From contig VYZB01000225.1 in assembly GCA_013397455.1 (NCBI GenBank), positions 280,845 to 344,844 on the forward strand: DNA of 64,000 nucleotides, given 5' to 3'. The notes under the pieces were generated by a model, which saw nothing but the letters and a program-made list of their open reading frames with translations, was not told the DNA's origin and made no database searches. The position numbers and the translations under genes were made by a program. This document shows, in pieces, positions 52,874 through 64,000 of this stretch (within the stretch, counting starts at the first letter, position 1; every line of letters begins with the position of its first letter). The DNA comes from Crotophaga sulcirostris. Lineage: Eukaryota > Chordata > Aves > Cuculiformes > Crotophagidae.

Positions 52874-55800
52874 CCTGCAAAGAGAGAAAGCAACTGTAGT
52901 AGGATTGTGCCCTCCCACTTTGATTGGTGTGAACTGAGGAGCTGTAGGACTGTGACTCCTGGCTCACAGCACTCTGGCCATATGAGTTTCAGCAAGTTAA
53001 TTATGTATGACCAGCTTTCCCTGCCATGTTTCTAATTAGCTGTGGTTTATGCCAAGCCTTTCCCTATCTTAATCCTTCTCTGCTACTGTTTTGAGACTTC
53101 TCTGATAATCAGAACAGATGAGATGGTGTATCTTGTGATATCTGCATCGCTGCATGTTTTCTTTTCTGTTTTCTGATCCCCTGAACAGCACAGAAGGAAG
53201 CAGGGCTCTCCAACGAGGATTGGCAAAGAAAGACGAGCTCAGAAAATTCCCCTTTCTTTTCTGATGCTCTTTCAGAGTTTCTGTGTGCTTGGGACAGGTC
53301 CTCATTTACCTCACTTTCTTGTTTGTCTCATTGTTTTCTAGCAAGTGATTGCCTTGGGCATTTTTCTGAATTCTACACACATCTATGTGATGGATCCCTG
53401 TGATCCTCTGTAGCGTTAATTCACTGTTTTATCCTGTGGTTTTCATGTTTATGTAGCTGTTGCTTTCAATTGTGTGTTCATCAAAATGATCTGCAGGATT
53501 CTACTTCTTATTTCACAGCAGTTACATGATTAGTTATGGAGTGTTTAATTTGACTTTGGCTAGTGGGCTACATGTCTTGGTATCTGTAATACATGTCTGG
53601 TCACAATTAATAGTAGGGAATATACCCATGTAATTACATAATCTTGTTTAAATATCCATGAGCAACTGTAATAAGTAGTTAAATAAGAGTATTAAGGTGT
53701 TACCTCTGTAGCTGGAAGGATCTTCTTGGAATTATACAGAACAATTTGGCACTGATAACATAAATAGCATAGCAGGTGATTTTGCAATGAAAATTTTGTG
53801 CAATAATTGGTCTATTTGTTCTTTTTAGCTAATGCATTTTACAGCAAGTGCAATAAATACTTAAAATTTATAACATGTGTTCCAGAGAAACTCTCTGGTG
53901 ATAGAAACTGTTCCATTATCATATGCTTCAGATATTTTTAATATCCCCATGCAAGGTAAGTACATTTGCTGAAGTCATAGCATAAATGAATAATCATGGT
54001 GAAACCAAAAATAGCAGGAGTGTACTCAGGTGATGCAGTAGCCCCTCCAATATTAGAACATAATTCCTTCAGATACCACCATGTATAAAAACAGCAATAG
54101 AAAAAGTTAAACGGATGTTTCTGGCATTGGAAGATTGATATTGTAATGACAGTCTTGAAATGGTTTATGCTTTTTTTTTTTGTTTCCTGTCTGTCCTCTG
54201 TTTCCCATTTCCTTCGAAGGCATCCCAAAGCACCTTCAGATGCAAACACTTATTGCTTTTTGAGTAGCATCTAAGATTTGGAAAGCTCGTTAAAAATGTA
54301 TGAGCCTTGCTAGGAGTATTGCGAAATGGAGGGACAATTATTCCAGCTTTTGTTTGTTCTGGTGGGAGATGTGTGAAGCTATGAATAAGAGTAGGCACTG
54401 ATGGACAAGCACCTTGAATGAAATTTTGTCTGTATCCAAACCTGTCTGACCTTGTGATTTCTCTTTCCCCATTACCTGAGAAAATTCCATCTGAGAATTT
54501 TACATGTGTAAGGAGAGGGGCTTTGGGGGGCAGATAAGAACAGGTTGTGTCTGAAACATCTAATCTGAGATTTCATGCAGAATAAGAAAGTGTCTGTTCC
54601 AAAAGGCTCAATTGTTTTATTATTAGGAACACGTGATCCAAGTAAGTATAGTCTTGGCAGCAGAGCTGACTGGAAAAGACACTGTTTTATTGAAGCCCAA
54701 GTGTGGGGATTTCTTCATGAATTTAACTATTTTGACATATTTTCCCGAGGGGAGAAAATTATCCAAACAGAACATACTTGCTTTGAAATAGCATTAAAGT
54801 CTGGCTTGAAGAGTTCAGCTTGCTTTCCATCCTGAAGATGTGAGATGGCGCTGAATTCTGTTAAAAGGCACCTCTGAGGAGGAAAACAGGCCCCAAATTA
54901 GTTTCCAGAGATAAGAAGAAAGGACTCATTGTGAAACTGCATGATGCAGTTGGAAGGTTTATCAAGTGGAGACGGCTTTGCTGAGATGGAGACACAGAGA
55001 TCACCAAGCTGTGGGAGAGATGAGGGGGAAAACAGCTAAAAGAAAACTGCAAATCACAGGAAAGTGTATGTTGTGGTGGAAAAACAGAAGAGAAGAAGTT
55101 TGTGCTATGTTTTCTCTTGTAGTAATCCTCTTCATGGCAACTTCTTTTCTTGAGGGACGTTCACAGGGACAAGGGGTAGGTCTGCCATTCATTTTCACAG
55201 CCCTTGCTCTCTACTGCCATCACTCCTCTTCAGATTCTGGTGCAATAACACCATCTTGTACATGTGGCAATTCCTTTTCTCTGTATCTTGTGTGTATTTC
55301 TGTAAAAGTAAGTATTAAGTACATAGAGGTAACTTTGTGACCAATTTAGACAAAATTCATTTTTTCTTCTTTACAGTGAATTTAAATTGAAAACTGTGCT
55401 GCCAGATTTCAGCTTAAAAAGGAAAATATTGACCAGTTAAGGTTTTTTTAAAAGCCCCATTTTTCCTTTTGGTAAGCGGCAGCTGCAGTGCTCCATAGGG
55501 CTGAGCTTGGCTCCCGTGTCCCTGTCCTGCTCCACCACCTTTTCATGGATCCTTCTGAAGGAAGAAAGGCACTTTGTGGCACACTGAGATCTTCCAGCTG
55601 AGCTCTCTGCTTCATCTGCCTGAAATGTTCTCTCTGGGTGTCTGAAGATCTCTCTCAGCCTTGAAATCCACCTGGGCATTTTCCTCCTACTCGGACCTGT
55701 GTGTCCTCACATCCTCTGTTTTTGTCTCATTGTTTCAGATCTTCCTAGGGGAGTTCTTAGCCTTTTTCTGTTGGTGTTTTTTTTTCATTTTGTTTTGCAT

Positions 55801-58083
55801 TAATAATGCTGGATGGGGTTGAGGCGGGGGGAGAGGGGAATTCAATTCTGCTGGAGTTTTTCCAAATCAGTTTATCATCATTAATTTTCCAATGTTATTT
55901 CCCTCCCTTAAAGCTTCTTGGTTCATTATTGCCATGAAAAAAACAGGAACCCTTTGTTCAGTGACAAGGGAATTTGTGTCTGTCAAGGCAGCAGCTTTTT
56001 GCTCCAAATTCCATATCTAATTTTGCAGAAAAATATTGTCAGCAAATTGCTTGAGGTATTGCTGTGAAACTCAGGGCTTATGTTACCAGCAAACATTCAT
56101 GCTATTATGTAAATCTTTGCAGAGCTGTATTGTCAGAAAAATAAATAAATGGGCTGACCAGAAAATATACCTGAAATCAGGATGTGTTGGGCACAAAGGA
56201 GAGCTGGCTAGTGACATTGTAAAACAATTAGCTGTCTGCATAAATGACACTTCCTTTTCATTATACACAGAGAATTTAGCTCTAATCATTAATTATTGAA
56301 AAATAACTTTGAACAGAAGAATAATACTTTGCCCATATGTGTAATCTGTGCTTGTAAAGCAAAAAATCCCAGTGGTTCAAAATGGAAATGTGTTTATTGG
56401 CATGCTTAGTAGCTCTCTCCTGCCAATGTCTGGAGTACTCAGTGTTTGATTTCCTACATCTGGGCTTCCCAGCTCAGTTTGCTTGGGAACCACCAGCAGC
56501 AGTGTGTGTAGCAGCACCTCTCTCAGTGCATGTGGCTCTTAAAGTGCTATTCAAAGATGCTGGTGTGGTGGTACCCATGGTGGCAGGCACAGTGAACCCT
56601 GTGGCACCTTACTCCAAACTTCATCTGGCTGAGGCTGAAGCCTAGGTACTCAAAAGCATCTACTTCCTAGCTGGAGGCCAGTAATTGCAAAAGATTATTT
56701 TTGGTTGCAAAGAGATAAATATCACTATTTTGAAGCCTGCTTTTCTTCCAGCTTGTGGAAAATAATTCTGTGACCATATCTCTGTTCCAAATGTTGCTAC
56801 ATTTATCATAGTTGGCATTATATTTAGAAAATGGGTTGTCATGTTCTAGCATTTTGAACTGTTTGTCTTCAAGTCCTTTGGAGTATTGCACAGATCCCTG
56901 GATCTAGAAAAATTGAATAAAAATCCTCAAACATCACTTCTGTATCACCGAAGCTCCAAAAAAATAGTTTCTCAGCTGCACTTGGGTTCTTATTTCTTAC
57001 TGGATGGGGCCCAAAGAGCCTAGTGTCCCGAGGACTTCACAAATCCAGTCAAGTACTCACTCGGTACCGCCCGCATGCCACCAACTGCCTCCCCCAGACA
57101 TATGGCTATGTTTTTTGCCTATCACTATATAAGGTTAGAGTAGGGCAAAAATGGTTCCCCCTCCTGCTCAATGGAATAAGTGTGATAGTTTTTCTAAATT
57201 AAAACAAAAACAACTTAGTCTCAGCAGCATGACTAACGCAATGTAACCCGAGTAGTTTATAAGATATTCTACTGGAGTAGTCACTTCATTGACTTCCTAT
57301 GTTGTGCACTTGCTGAATATGAGTTGTATTTCTGTCTCTGTGGTTCAGGTGTGTCTAGAAGTTCCCAGCAAAGGCCAGATGAGACACGACCTTGTGAAGA
57401 TAGAGGCCAGTTGTCACAACTCTTCTTGAAATTCAAGTTTGAGTTTTCAGTACGTGTTAGTGCTGCCTGGGATGGAAGTCTCTTAGCTTCTCTAGTAGTG
57501 AAATTCTTCCAATGGCTGCCAGTGCATTGTCTGCCAAACTGAGTGGCAGAAGCAGAGAGGTGGAAAGGCTGATATTTACATTATTTTTCTCTTTATAGAC
57601 ATTTCTTTGCTCCAGTCTTACACTGGGGAGTCTCATATGCTTCAGACATGCTCTGCATAGATTTTGTCTCTACTACCATTTATATCCTGTTGCTGATGGG
57701 AATTAAAAGAACAATTGCAGTAACACAAATGTATCATTGGCAGAAAAAATATCATCTCAGGATTCAGCAACCACTAGCAGATGGCATGTGGGAAGGGTCT
57801 GAGTAGCAGGGCAGAAATGGGGCTTTGTTGCCCTGGGAAAGGCTCTGTCAGTGCTGGTTTCTGAACTCAGCTGGAGCTGGGAGTTGTTGGCTTGCTCTGG
57901 GACAAAATAACATCACCTGGTGAGTGAAGGCTTTTCATTCAGAGAGGCTGCATCACCAGGCCCTGCTGAGTTCCTCCCAGTGCACTTTACTGCCTTGATT
58001 TGTGAACGAAGAAGTGATATGTGCCGTGCTTCCTTTGCAAAGCTCCCCACTTCTATGTTGTTTAATCAAACTGTATCAATGAA

Positions 58084-58325
58084 CTTCGTCAGGGGAGGTT
58101 TAGACTTGATGTTAGGAGGAAGTTCTTCACTGAAAGGGTGATTGGCCACTGGAATGTGCTGCCCAGGGAGGTGGTGGAGTCGCCGACCCTGGAGGTGTTT
58201 AAGGGAAGACTGGATGAGGCACTCAGTGCCATGGTTTAGGTGATGGGATGGTGTTCGTGTTGGCTTATAGGTTGGACTTGATGATCTCAGAGGTCTCTTC
58301 CAACCTGGTGATACTGTGTGTGTGA
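58084..58325 (+). repeat. CR1-type LINE, 3' end fragment
   Basis: A clear avian CR1 3' end: 'ttaggaggaagttcttcact', 'gctgcccagggaggtggtgg', 'ccctggaggtgtttaa', 'gatgaggcactcagtgccat', 'ttggacttgatgatctcaga', 'ggtctcttccaacctggtga'. It is less diverged than the other copies here, so probably the youngest. 5'-truncated, as is usual for CR1. Confidence 0.92.
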
Positions 58326-60264
58326 TCTGAGAGGTCCAAGCCAGGTGCCTATAAAGGATGCCTAGAACACTGGAGACTTATAAACAAATAGAAATTACAG
58401 GCAGAGGTTGAGCCTGCCATCAGAGCGAGCACTGCTCCCACTGCCCTGGAGAGTGAGTGACACTCTCCTCTGCAGGTTTCATGACTTGGCTCTGCTCTTT
58501 TAGCAGTATTTCAAATACTTGGTCTTTTACAGCTACTGGGCAGGCATATTCTTGCAAGCTCTGGAAAACAAAATGGTTGAAGATGGGCGCTGTTATGGTT
58601 AAGGATTTAGGAATGGGTTTGAAGATTTGCATTCTGATTTAGCCAGGGTCTTGCTGTGCAGATTACAGAGGGTCATTTGGTCTCTCTATGCTTTGATTCA
58701 CCTTTGCAGAGAACAGATAATGGTCCTTTATCTTGTCTTCATGTATCACAAATGATAAGAACATGGGCTTATGCACGTAAATACTTGATAATGCGAATTT
58801 CCTAGTCATTATTTGGTCTTCTTGTTGCTGCTGCCCTACAAATAAGTAACAGGATGGCAATTTCTTGTGTAGTTATAATGAGATCCCAATCGTCATTTTA
58901 ATGAGCAAATATTTTGGGGTTCAGTTCTATTTTTTGCATGCTAGTCATTAAACATGTTAATATTTCCTAGTCAGTGCCTGTCCTACTTGAATCTCGAAAA
59001 CATTATATTCATTGGGGGCTGGGTGGGAGGGGGAGGAAGAGGAATTTAAAACTTTTATACTTAATGGATCGTATATAAGTCTCATAGGTTTTACTCAAAA
59101 CTCATCACTGGTTTTAATAGATCTGCTTAACAAGTGTTGGTCTGAAATGCCTGAGGGTAATTAATGCTAATTCTTACATGGCCTTGACAGTTCTTCAAGA
59201 ATTCCTTCTAAAAGAAATAATCAAGGGATAAGTTATTATTTTAGCATATATAATGATGTATTCCAGGAATTAGGGTGTTAGAAAATAGATAACTAAGTTG
59301 AACGGAATTTCTTGTGACATTAAAGCACTTCCAAATGACAGTTCCCAGATGTCTTTCTAACTAAACTCACAAAAATACAGCATGACCAGAATCTACTCAT
59401 ATTCAGCCCATGGAGCAAAGTAAAGATGGTTGAAAGAAAATATCTGGTTCCCTTTCGTATCAATGATAAATATGGACCAAATTAGAAAAGCACTGAAGCA
59501 CACACTTAGAGGAATGCTTAAGTGTTTTCATTGAAGACGAAAGTAGTGAATTAGAGCAACTCTTATCCTTGTTCAAACCACACTGATGTCAGTGGAAAGA
59601 CTGTCATTAACCTCTGAGGATTTTGCATTAGATCTGTGGGTAAAATTCTGGTTCCTTTGAAGTCTGTGGCGAAGCTTCCATTAACCTGTGCCTGTGCCTT
59701 CATTTATTTTGCAAAAGAAATGTTCCTAGCATAAAACATATGATCACGTCCTGATAAATATAAAGAAAATTGATGCTATTCATTTAGGAATATCCAGGAC
59801 TACCAATTAGTAGGAAGTCTGAATACAGAAAAAAAGCTAATCTAATTATGTGAAAATCCTTGTTGTGTAATAAAACAGAAATGACTTTTGCATGTCTTAC
59901 CAGAAATGAAAGATATCAGTATTCAGAAACATGTTTGAATTTATTTTAATAAGTATTGAAAACACTCTTTCTTTCAAACTGCTTGGTAACCATTATAGTC
60001 TACTTTGACCAGCCATAAAGTTTCATTTGCCTCATAGTCTTTAGTTCTTTCTCTACTTATAGTGATGTTTTGGAGGCAACCTGTTTAGATTTTGTAAGGT
60101 GTTATAGAGAAACCTGTAAGTTCTGTTCATTCCATGTTTCTAAGTCATTTTATGTGAAAACCTGTGAAAAAGAAAAGGTATCTGAGGCTTTGAGGACAGA
60201 TAAAATTGGTTTTCAAAAATTCAGCAAGAGCAATTGCATCAATCTGGAAAAATACGGTTAGGGC
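58326..60264. other. Intergenic, no gene seen
   Basis: AT-rich sequence with only short open frames. It contains one strong G-quadruplex motif (59014-59033). Confidence 0.65.
59014..59033 (+). other. G-quadruplex motif
   Basis: Four G tracts of 5, 3, 3 and 5 bases separated by loops of only 2, 1 and 1 bases. This fits the canonical G3+N1-7 pattern with very short loops. It stands alone in AT-rich sequence. Confidence 0.7.
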
Positions 60265-60475
60265 TAGAATTTGCAAATACAGACTGAAAGAATCCAGGGC
60301 ATTTAGCCTAAAGAAGCCGCAGTGAAATGATGAAAAGGCATCCTGAGTTATCATTTTCCTTTTTAGGGGAGAAAAAATATCAGGTACCAGTATAACAATA
60401 GAAAATGGGTCAAGGGTTCTGAAATATTACATAGTGAATACAAAAACTTTCTGAAATGGGTCTAGAGGGTGACTA
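60265..60475 (+). repeat. Possible ancient CR1 fragment
   Basis: Weak resemblance to the body of CR1 upstream of its 3' end: 'gggcatttagcctaaagaag' recalls the 'ttcagcctggagaag' stretch, and 'aaaaactttctgaaatgggt' followed by 'ctagagggtgac' recalls 'aaaaacttttcactgtgagg' with 'gtgac'. Heavily diverged; edges are guesses. Confidence 0.35.
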
Positions 60476-63400
60476 AATTGTGGACTTGTATGCTAAATTA
60501 TACTATAGGGAAAGGAAAATATAAATATTTTAAATTTCTTTTAAACTGTAGTCAATGAATTTTCTTAATGAAGGAAATGTTGTTTTATCTAAGAAACTGG
60601 ATTTCAAATAAAAAACTCAACACAAATAACCAACCCTCAGAGATGAACAGTTTCCACTATGAAAAAAGTATATCTAGAGGATGAGATTTTTCAAAAATCT
60701 CTAAAGTACTGGTAATCCTAAATACTAAATAGAGAAATAAATGCAGCTTAATATTCAAAAGGGATTTTAATCAATGTTTCAAGAGGAAGCCAGAGGGCAG
60801 CCTGCAGAAATCTCTAAGAGCAGGGTTTGAGACTTGCAGTGCTGCCTCCTCACTTATGGAAGGTTTACGGAAGGTGTTACCGATGCCAGTCTACATTCTC
60901 TAGAAGGGCAAGTACACGAGGCAACGTGACTATGAGCACAGGCCTTCAAGTGAACGTATTTCATAAAAGACAAGCAATCACATCAAGTCATGGCATGCTT
61001 TGTCTCACTTTTACATACTCTGTTTCAAATAGGATGATACGCTTTGCACGTAACTCACCAATCCTGCACGAAGTATTCATGTGGTTGCTGAGCTGGAAAA
61101 CTCACTCGCTGTGTCTCCTGAGTCACATGCCCTGAGCTGCCAAATGTCCTGTGCTGATACTAAATTTGTTAGGAATTGAGGATGCCCAACAACCCCAGAG
61201 ATCCTGTCAGGATGACATCAACTGAATTTATTTTGGAGGAGTGACTGCGTGGCAGACTTCATGGTAGCTTTCTGACTTCCACAGCCAGCTCTGCATTCCC
61301 TAACAACTGCAGGTAGGAAATGTACGTCAGAAGAGATGACACCATGTGATGTCACCTGTTTGAAAGCATTCATGCACTTGGTTTAAAACACTGCATGTTT
61401 TTTAAAGATTATGAACATTATCTCCCTGTGAACTAGAGCCTTTTTGTGCTAAGTGATCTCCATGTAACTCTACCCCTTGTGTCTACTAAACTCACAAATG
61501 AAGACATAAATGCAGGTCTTGAGAAAAAGCCAAATAACTAAAATAAGACAGCTAATTAATCTGGAAGCACATTTACCAGTTAATGAAGTGTTCCTGAGTT
61601 CCCAAGTGCTGACAAGGAATCTATGTTGGCAAGAATTTCTTACTCCAAGGTATCCATTTGAAACAAAAGCCCTGAATGGCAGCATCTGCTAAAGAGCTTC
61701 TCAGTACGTCCTCCCAGTTCAGTTGTGTATTGTTCACAGCATGTTTTCTTGGCTGGGTTGCAGTAACTGTATCTAGACTATGTTTCCAGGGGTCACCTGT
61801 GAACTATCAAGTGAAAAAATGTTAAGAAACGTCAGAGAAAAGGAAATTACATCTGTTTGACATATCTGTTATTCACAAATCCATGTTGGCTATTACTCAT
61901 CTTCACGTCATGTTCTGGTTCCCTGCAGGTTATTTATTTCAGTATTTCTCTGCACACTGAATGATGTAGAAATCTCTGGACTCTCCCTTGCTTGTTTTCT
62001 AGCAATCTTGATTCTCACCTATCTCAGCTTCTGCTCCAAAACACTGTATGACTAGATCCCTCAATACTCCTTTGATTATTTTTTTTCCTGACCAACAGAT
62101 ATAAAACCCTTCAACTTAGCCAAGTATTCAGTCTTTCCTGATTTTTGTTCATACACTGATCTCTCCAAGCAAGCATCAATTTTGTTTTCTTTCTGATCAC
62201 AATTAACCTTTTCAGTAAGCACTGAGGTAAAAGAGGGAGTAAATGTATTGGTTGGTTCAGCATCATTTAGGGAGAGATTCTTTCCTGTTGAGTAGCAGAC
62301 TGACTTTCTTTGACCTTCCCCTTCCTACTAATATAGCCTGTTTTCATGTTTTATTTTGTGTCTTGTTTGCTACACCTTTGTCTTTTTTTTTTTCCCTTTA
62401 CACGCTGCAGGAGTTCTTGGACACACTCGTAGAAATTAGATGAGTAAATTGTATCTTTTCTGATGCCTCTTGAAAGGACTCAAAGTATCTAGAAATACTC
62501 CAGCAGCAACTTTAGATGTAATCTGCTGTAAAATCTTATGCATTAACATTCAGAAGGAATAAGAATCAGAGGATGAAGTAGCATTTGATTATTCTTTTGT
62601 GGTATATTTACTGTAATGTTTAGGGTACCATACCAATAACTTGCTAGGTCACTACAGGATGTACACTTTCCTGGATTTCTAAACAGTATTTATAATTCAA
62701 GAGAGATACATATTATATCTGAATATATATTAGGCTTACCTAAAAAATATCTTAGCTAGTAGACCTTTTTCTTACAGATTTCACAGTTTGGGAGATTTTT
62801 GAAAAACAGATTTTTTTTTTGTCCACTTTTCATCTTTTCTTGATCTTTAGTGCTGTGCTTGAAAAAGCTACTTCAGGTGTTGTCTATCACCATTATTTTG
62901 TTTTTATAATAAGCGTTGTAAAGCTACAAAGCTGCAATGTTAATACAACAGAAATAATTGATATTGTATACATATAAACATTAAAAATTCTTTCCCGAAA
63001 TCTAATGGTAGCTTAACTGGGGCTCAGAGAGACTTTGAGTATCTTTGTTACCTGTGATGTCAGAGGGACTGGGATAGCACAGTGCACTGTTCTAGCAGCC
63101 AGGCTGTCATTGCCTTAGTTTTCTCCTGCCCAAACTGAAGGTGTTGGGAGTTATAAACTGTCAGATTTTCACTAGTGACAACAACCATGTGCTATCAACA
63201 GTTCTGGCCTCTCCTTCTATTGAAACCATCTGGATTATTTGCTTATTGTCAACTGTGGAACCAAATGCTACGTAACTATGAATAGCAGAATGTCTCTACG
63301 TCCCCATGGGCTGACAAAAACTGAGGGTAGTACTATTTTTGAACTGAGGTACCTGGGATGAGAGGTGTTTTTTTCTAAATGATCAGTTGTGTTTTAAAGC

Positions 63401-64000
63401 TCAGTGCACCATTTATAAGGCCATTTGAAGTGGTAACATGTATTGGTGCCCAAATTGTACTGAAACGGATCTGCTATTCCTTCACGACAATGAAAATCTA
63501 TTCCTTCTTAGCAGAAATATTGATGAGCATATAATGAAATGATTCTTCTGATTTAGGTTTTGAAGACCTTACCCACCTTTCCCTGCCCAGCCAGGGACTC
63601 CAGATACCTAAACCTAGTATTTATTTGCTACTGTATGGCTGTCCTTTAGATGGAAAATTTTTAGTAAGTTCATTAGTACATAAAACACTGATGTTTGTTT
63701 GAAATGCAACTTCCTTCAACAGTGAGCTTTCAGCTTCTTTATGGTGCTCTGACACCACATATTTTCACATTTAAATCTCGTGCGGGATTTTTAAATGTAA
63801 AGGTATTACTTGCAGGTGGAAATAATGCCAAGTTTAGGTTTGCTTTATTATTGCTATCCAGGGACCAAAATAACATCTATTTTTTTTCCTGTAAGTACGT
63901 GGTTAGCCTTTGTCAATACTGAAGACTGAGTTGTGCTATTTAAAGAAGAAGGCTGACTAACCACTTTAAATGAGCTCTATTGGCACTGGCTTAAGATATG
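60476..64000. other. Intergenic, no gene seen
   Basis: AT-rich sequence to the right edge. Open frames are at most about 100 codons and lack features. No element was recognised. Confidence 0.65.

Larger units (their letters stand above)
50061..58083. other. Intergenic, no gene seen
   Basis: About 8 kb. It holds the longest open frame outside NPTX2 (50608-51177, -, 189 codons), which has no recognisable motif. It also holds a local direct repeat (52213-52267 and 52818-52873) and a small charged open frame at 55437-55679 (-). I cannot support any as a gene. Confidence 0.6.

Overview
This window is vertebrate nuclear DNA, most likely from a bird. The 3' ends of CR1-type LINEs are recognisable at about 1612-1806, 49940-50060 and 58084-58325. 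The one gene present has short introns and GT-AG splice sites. Nothing in it looks bacterial, plasmid or phage. The sequence is mostly AT-rich and CpG-poor, apart from a CpG-rich start that contains a 580-base assembly gap (107-686).

The only gene I can support is NPTX2 (neuronal pentraxin 2, also called Narp), on the + strand. Its five coding exons are 701-1144, 2972-3188, 6296-6540, 7898-8077 and 9932-10159. Joined, they give 1314 nt, or 437 residues plus a stop. The frame is kept across all four introns. Order: signal peptide, N-terminal cysteines, coiled coil (exons 1-2), then the pentraxin domain (exons 3-5). A 3' UTR of about 1.4 kb probably follows and may end at an ATTAAA signal near 11531. 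The promoter and most of the 5' UTR are probably in the gap or off the left edge.

From about 11.6 kb to 64 kb I find no coding exon. Open frames there are short, overlap on both strands, and show no family motif or splice-joined continuation. From memory, mammals also have a long gene-poor interval 3' of NPTX2 (before TMEM130), so this is probably the equivalent flank.

The intergenic part has some structure. There is a probable solo LTR near 26.76-27.10 kb, with a TATA box and a polyadenylation signal. A 92%-identical inverted repeat lies at 31.85-32.26 kb. A cluster of three perfect AP-1 sites lies at 43.05-43.21 kb, and a tandem pair of octamer (POU) sites at 48.89-48.94 kb. A local direct repeat is found at 52.2/52.8 kb, and a G-quadruplex motif at 59.01 kb. 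Because NPTX2 is known as an activity-regulated immediate-early gene, the AP-1 cluster is the most testable regulatory candidate. I found no sign of a new multi-gene system.
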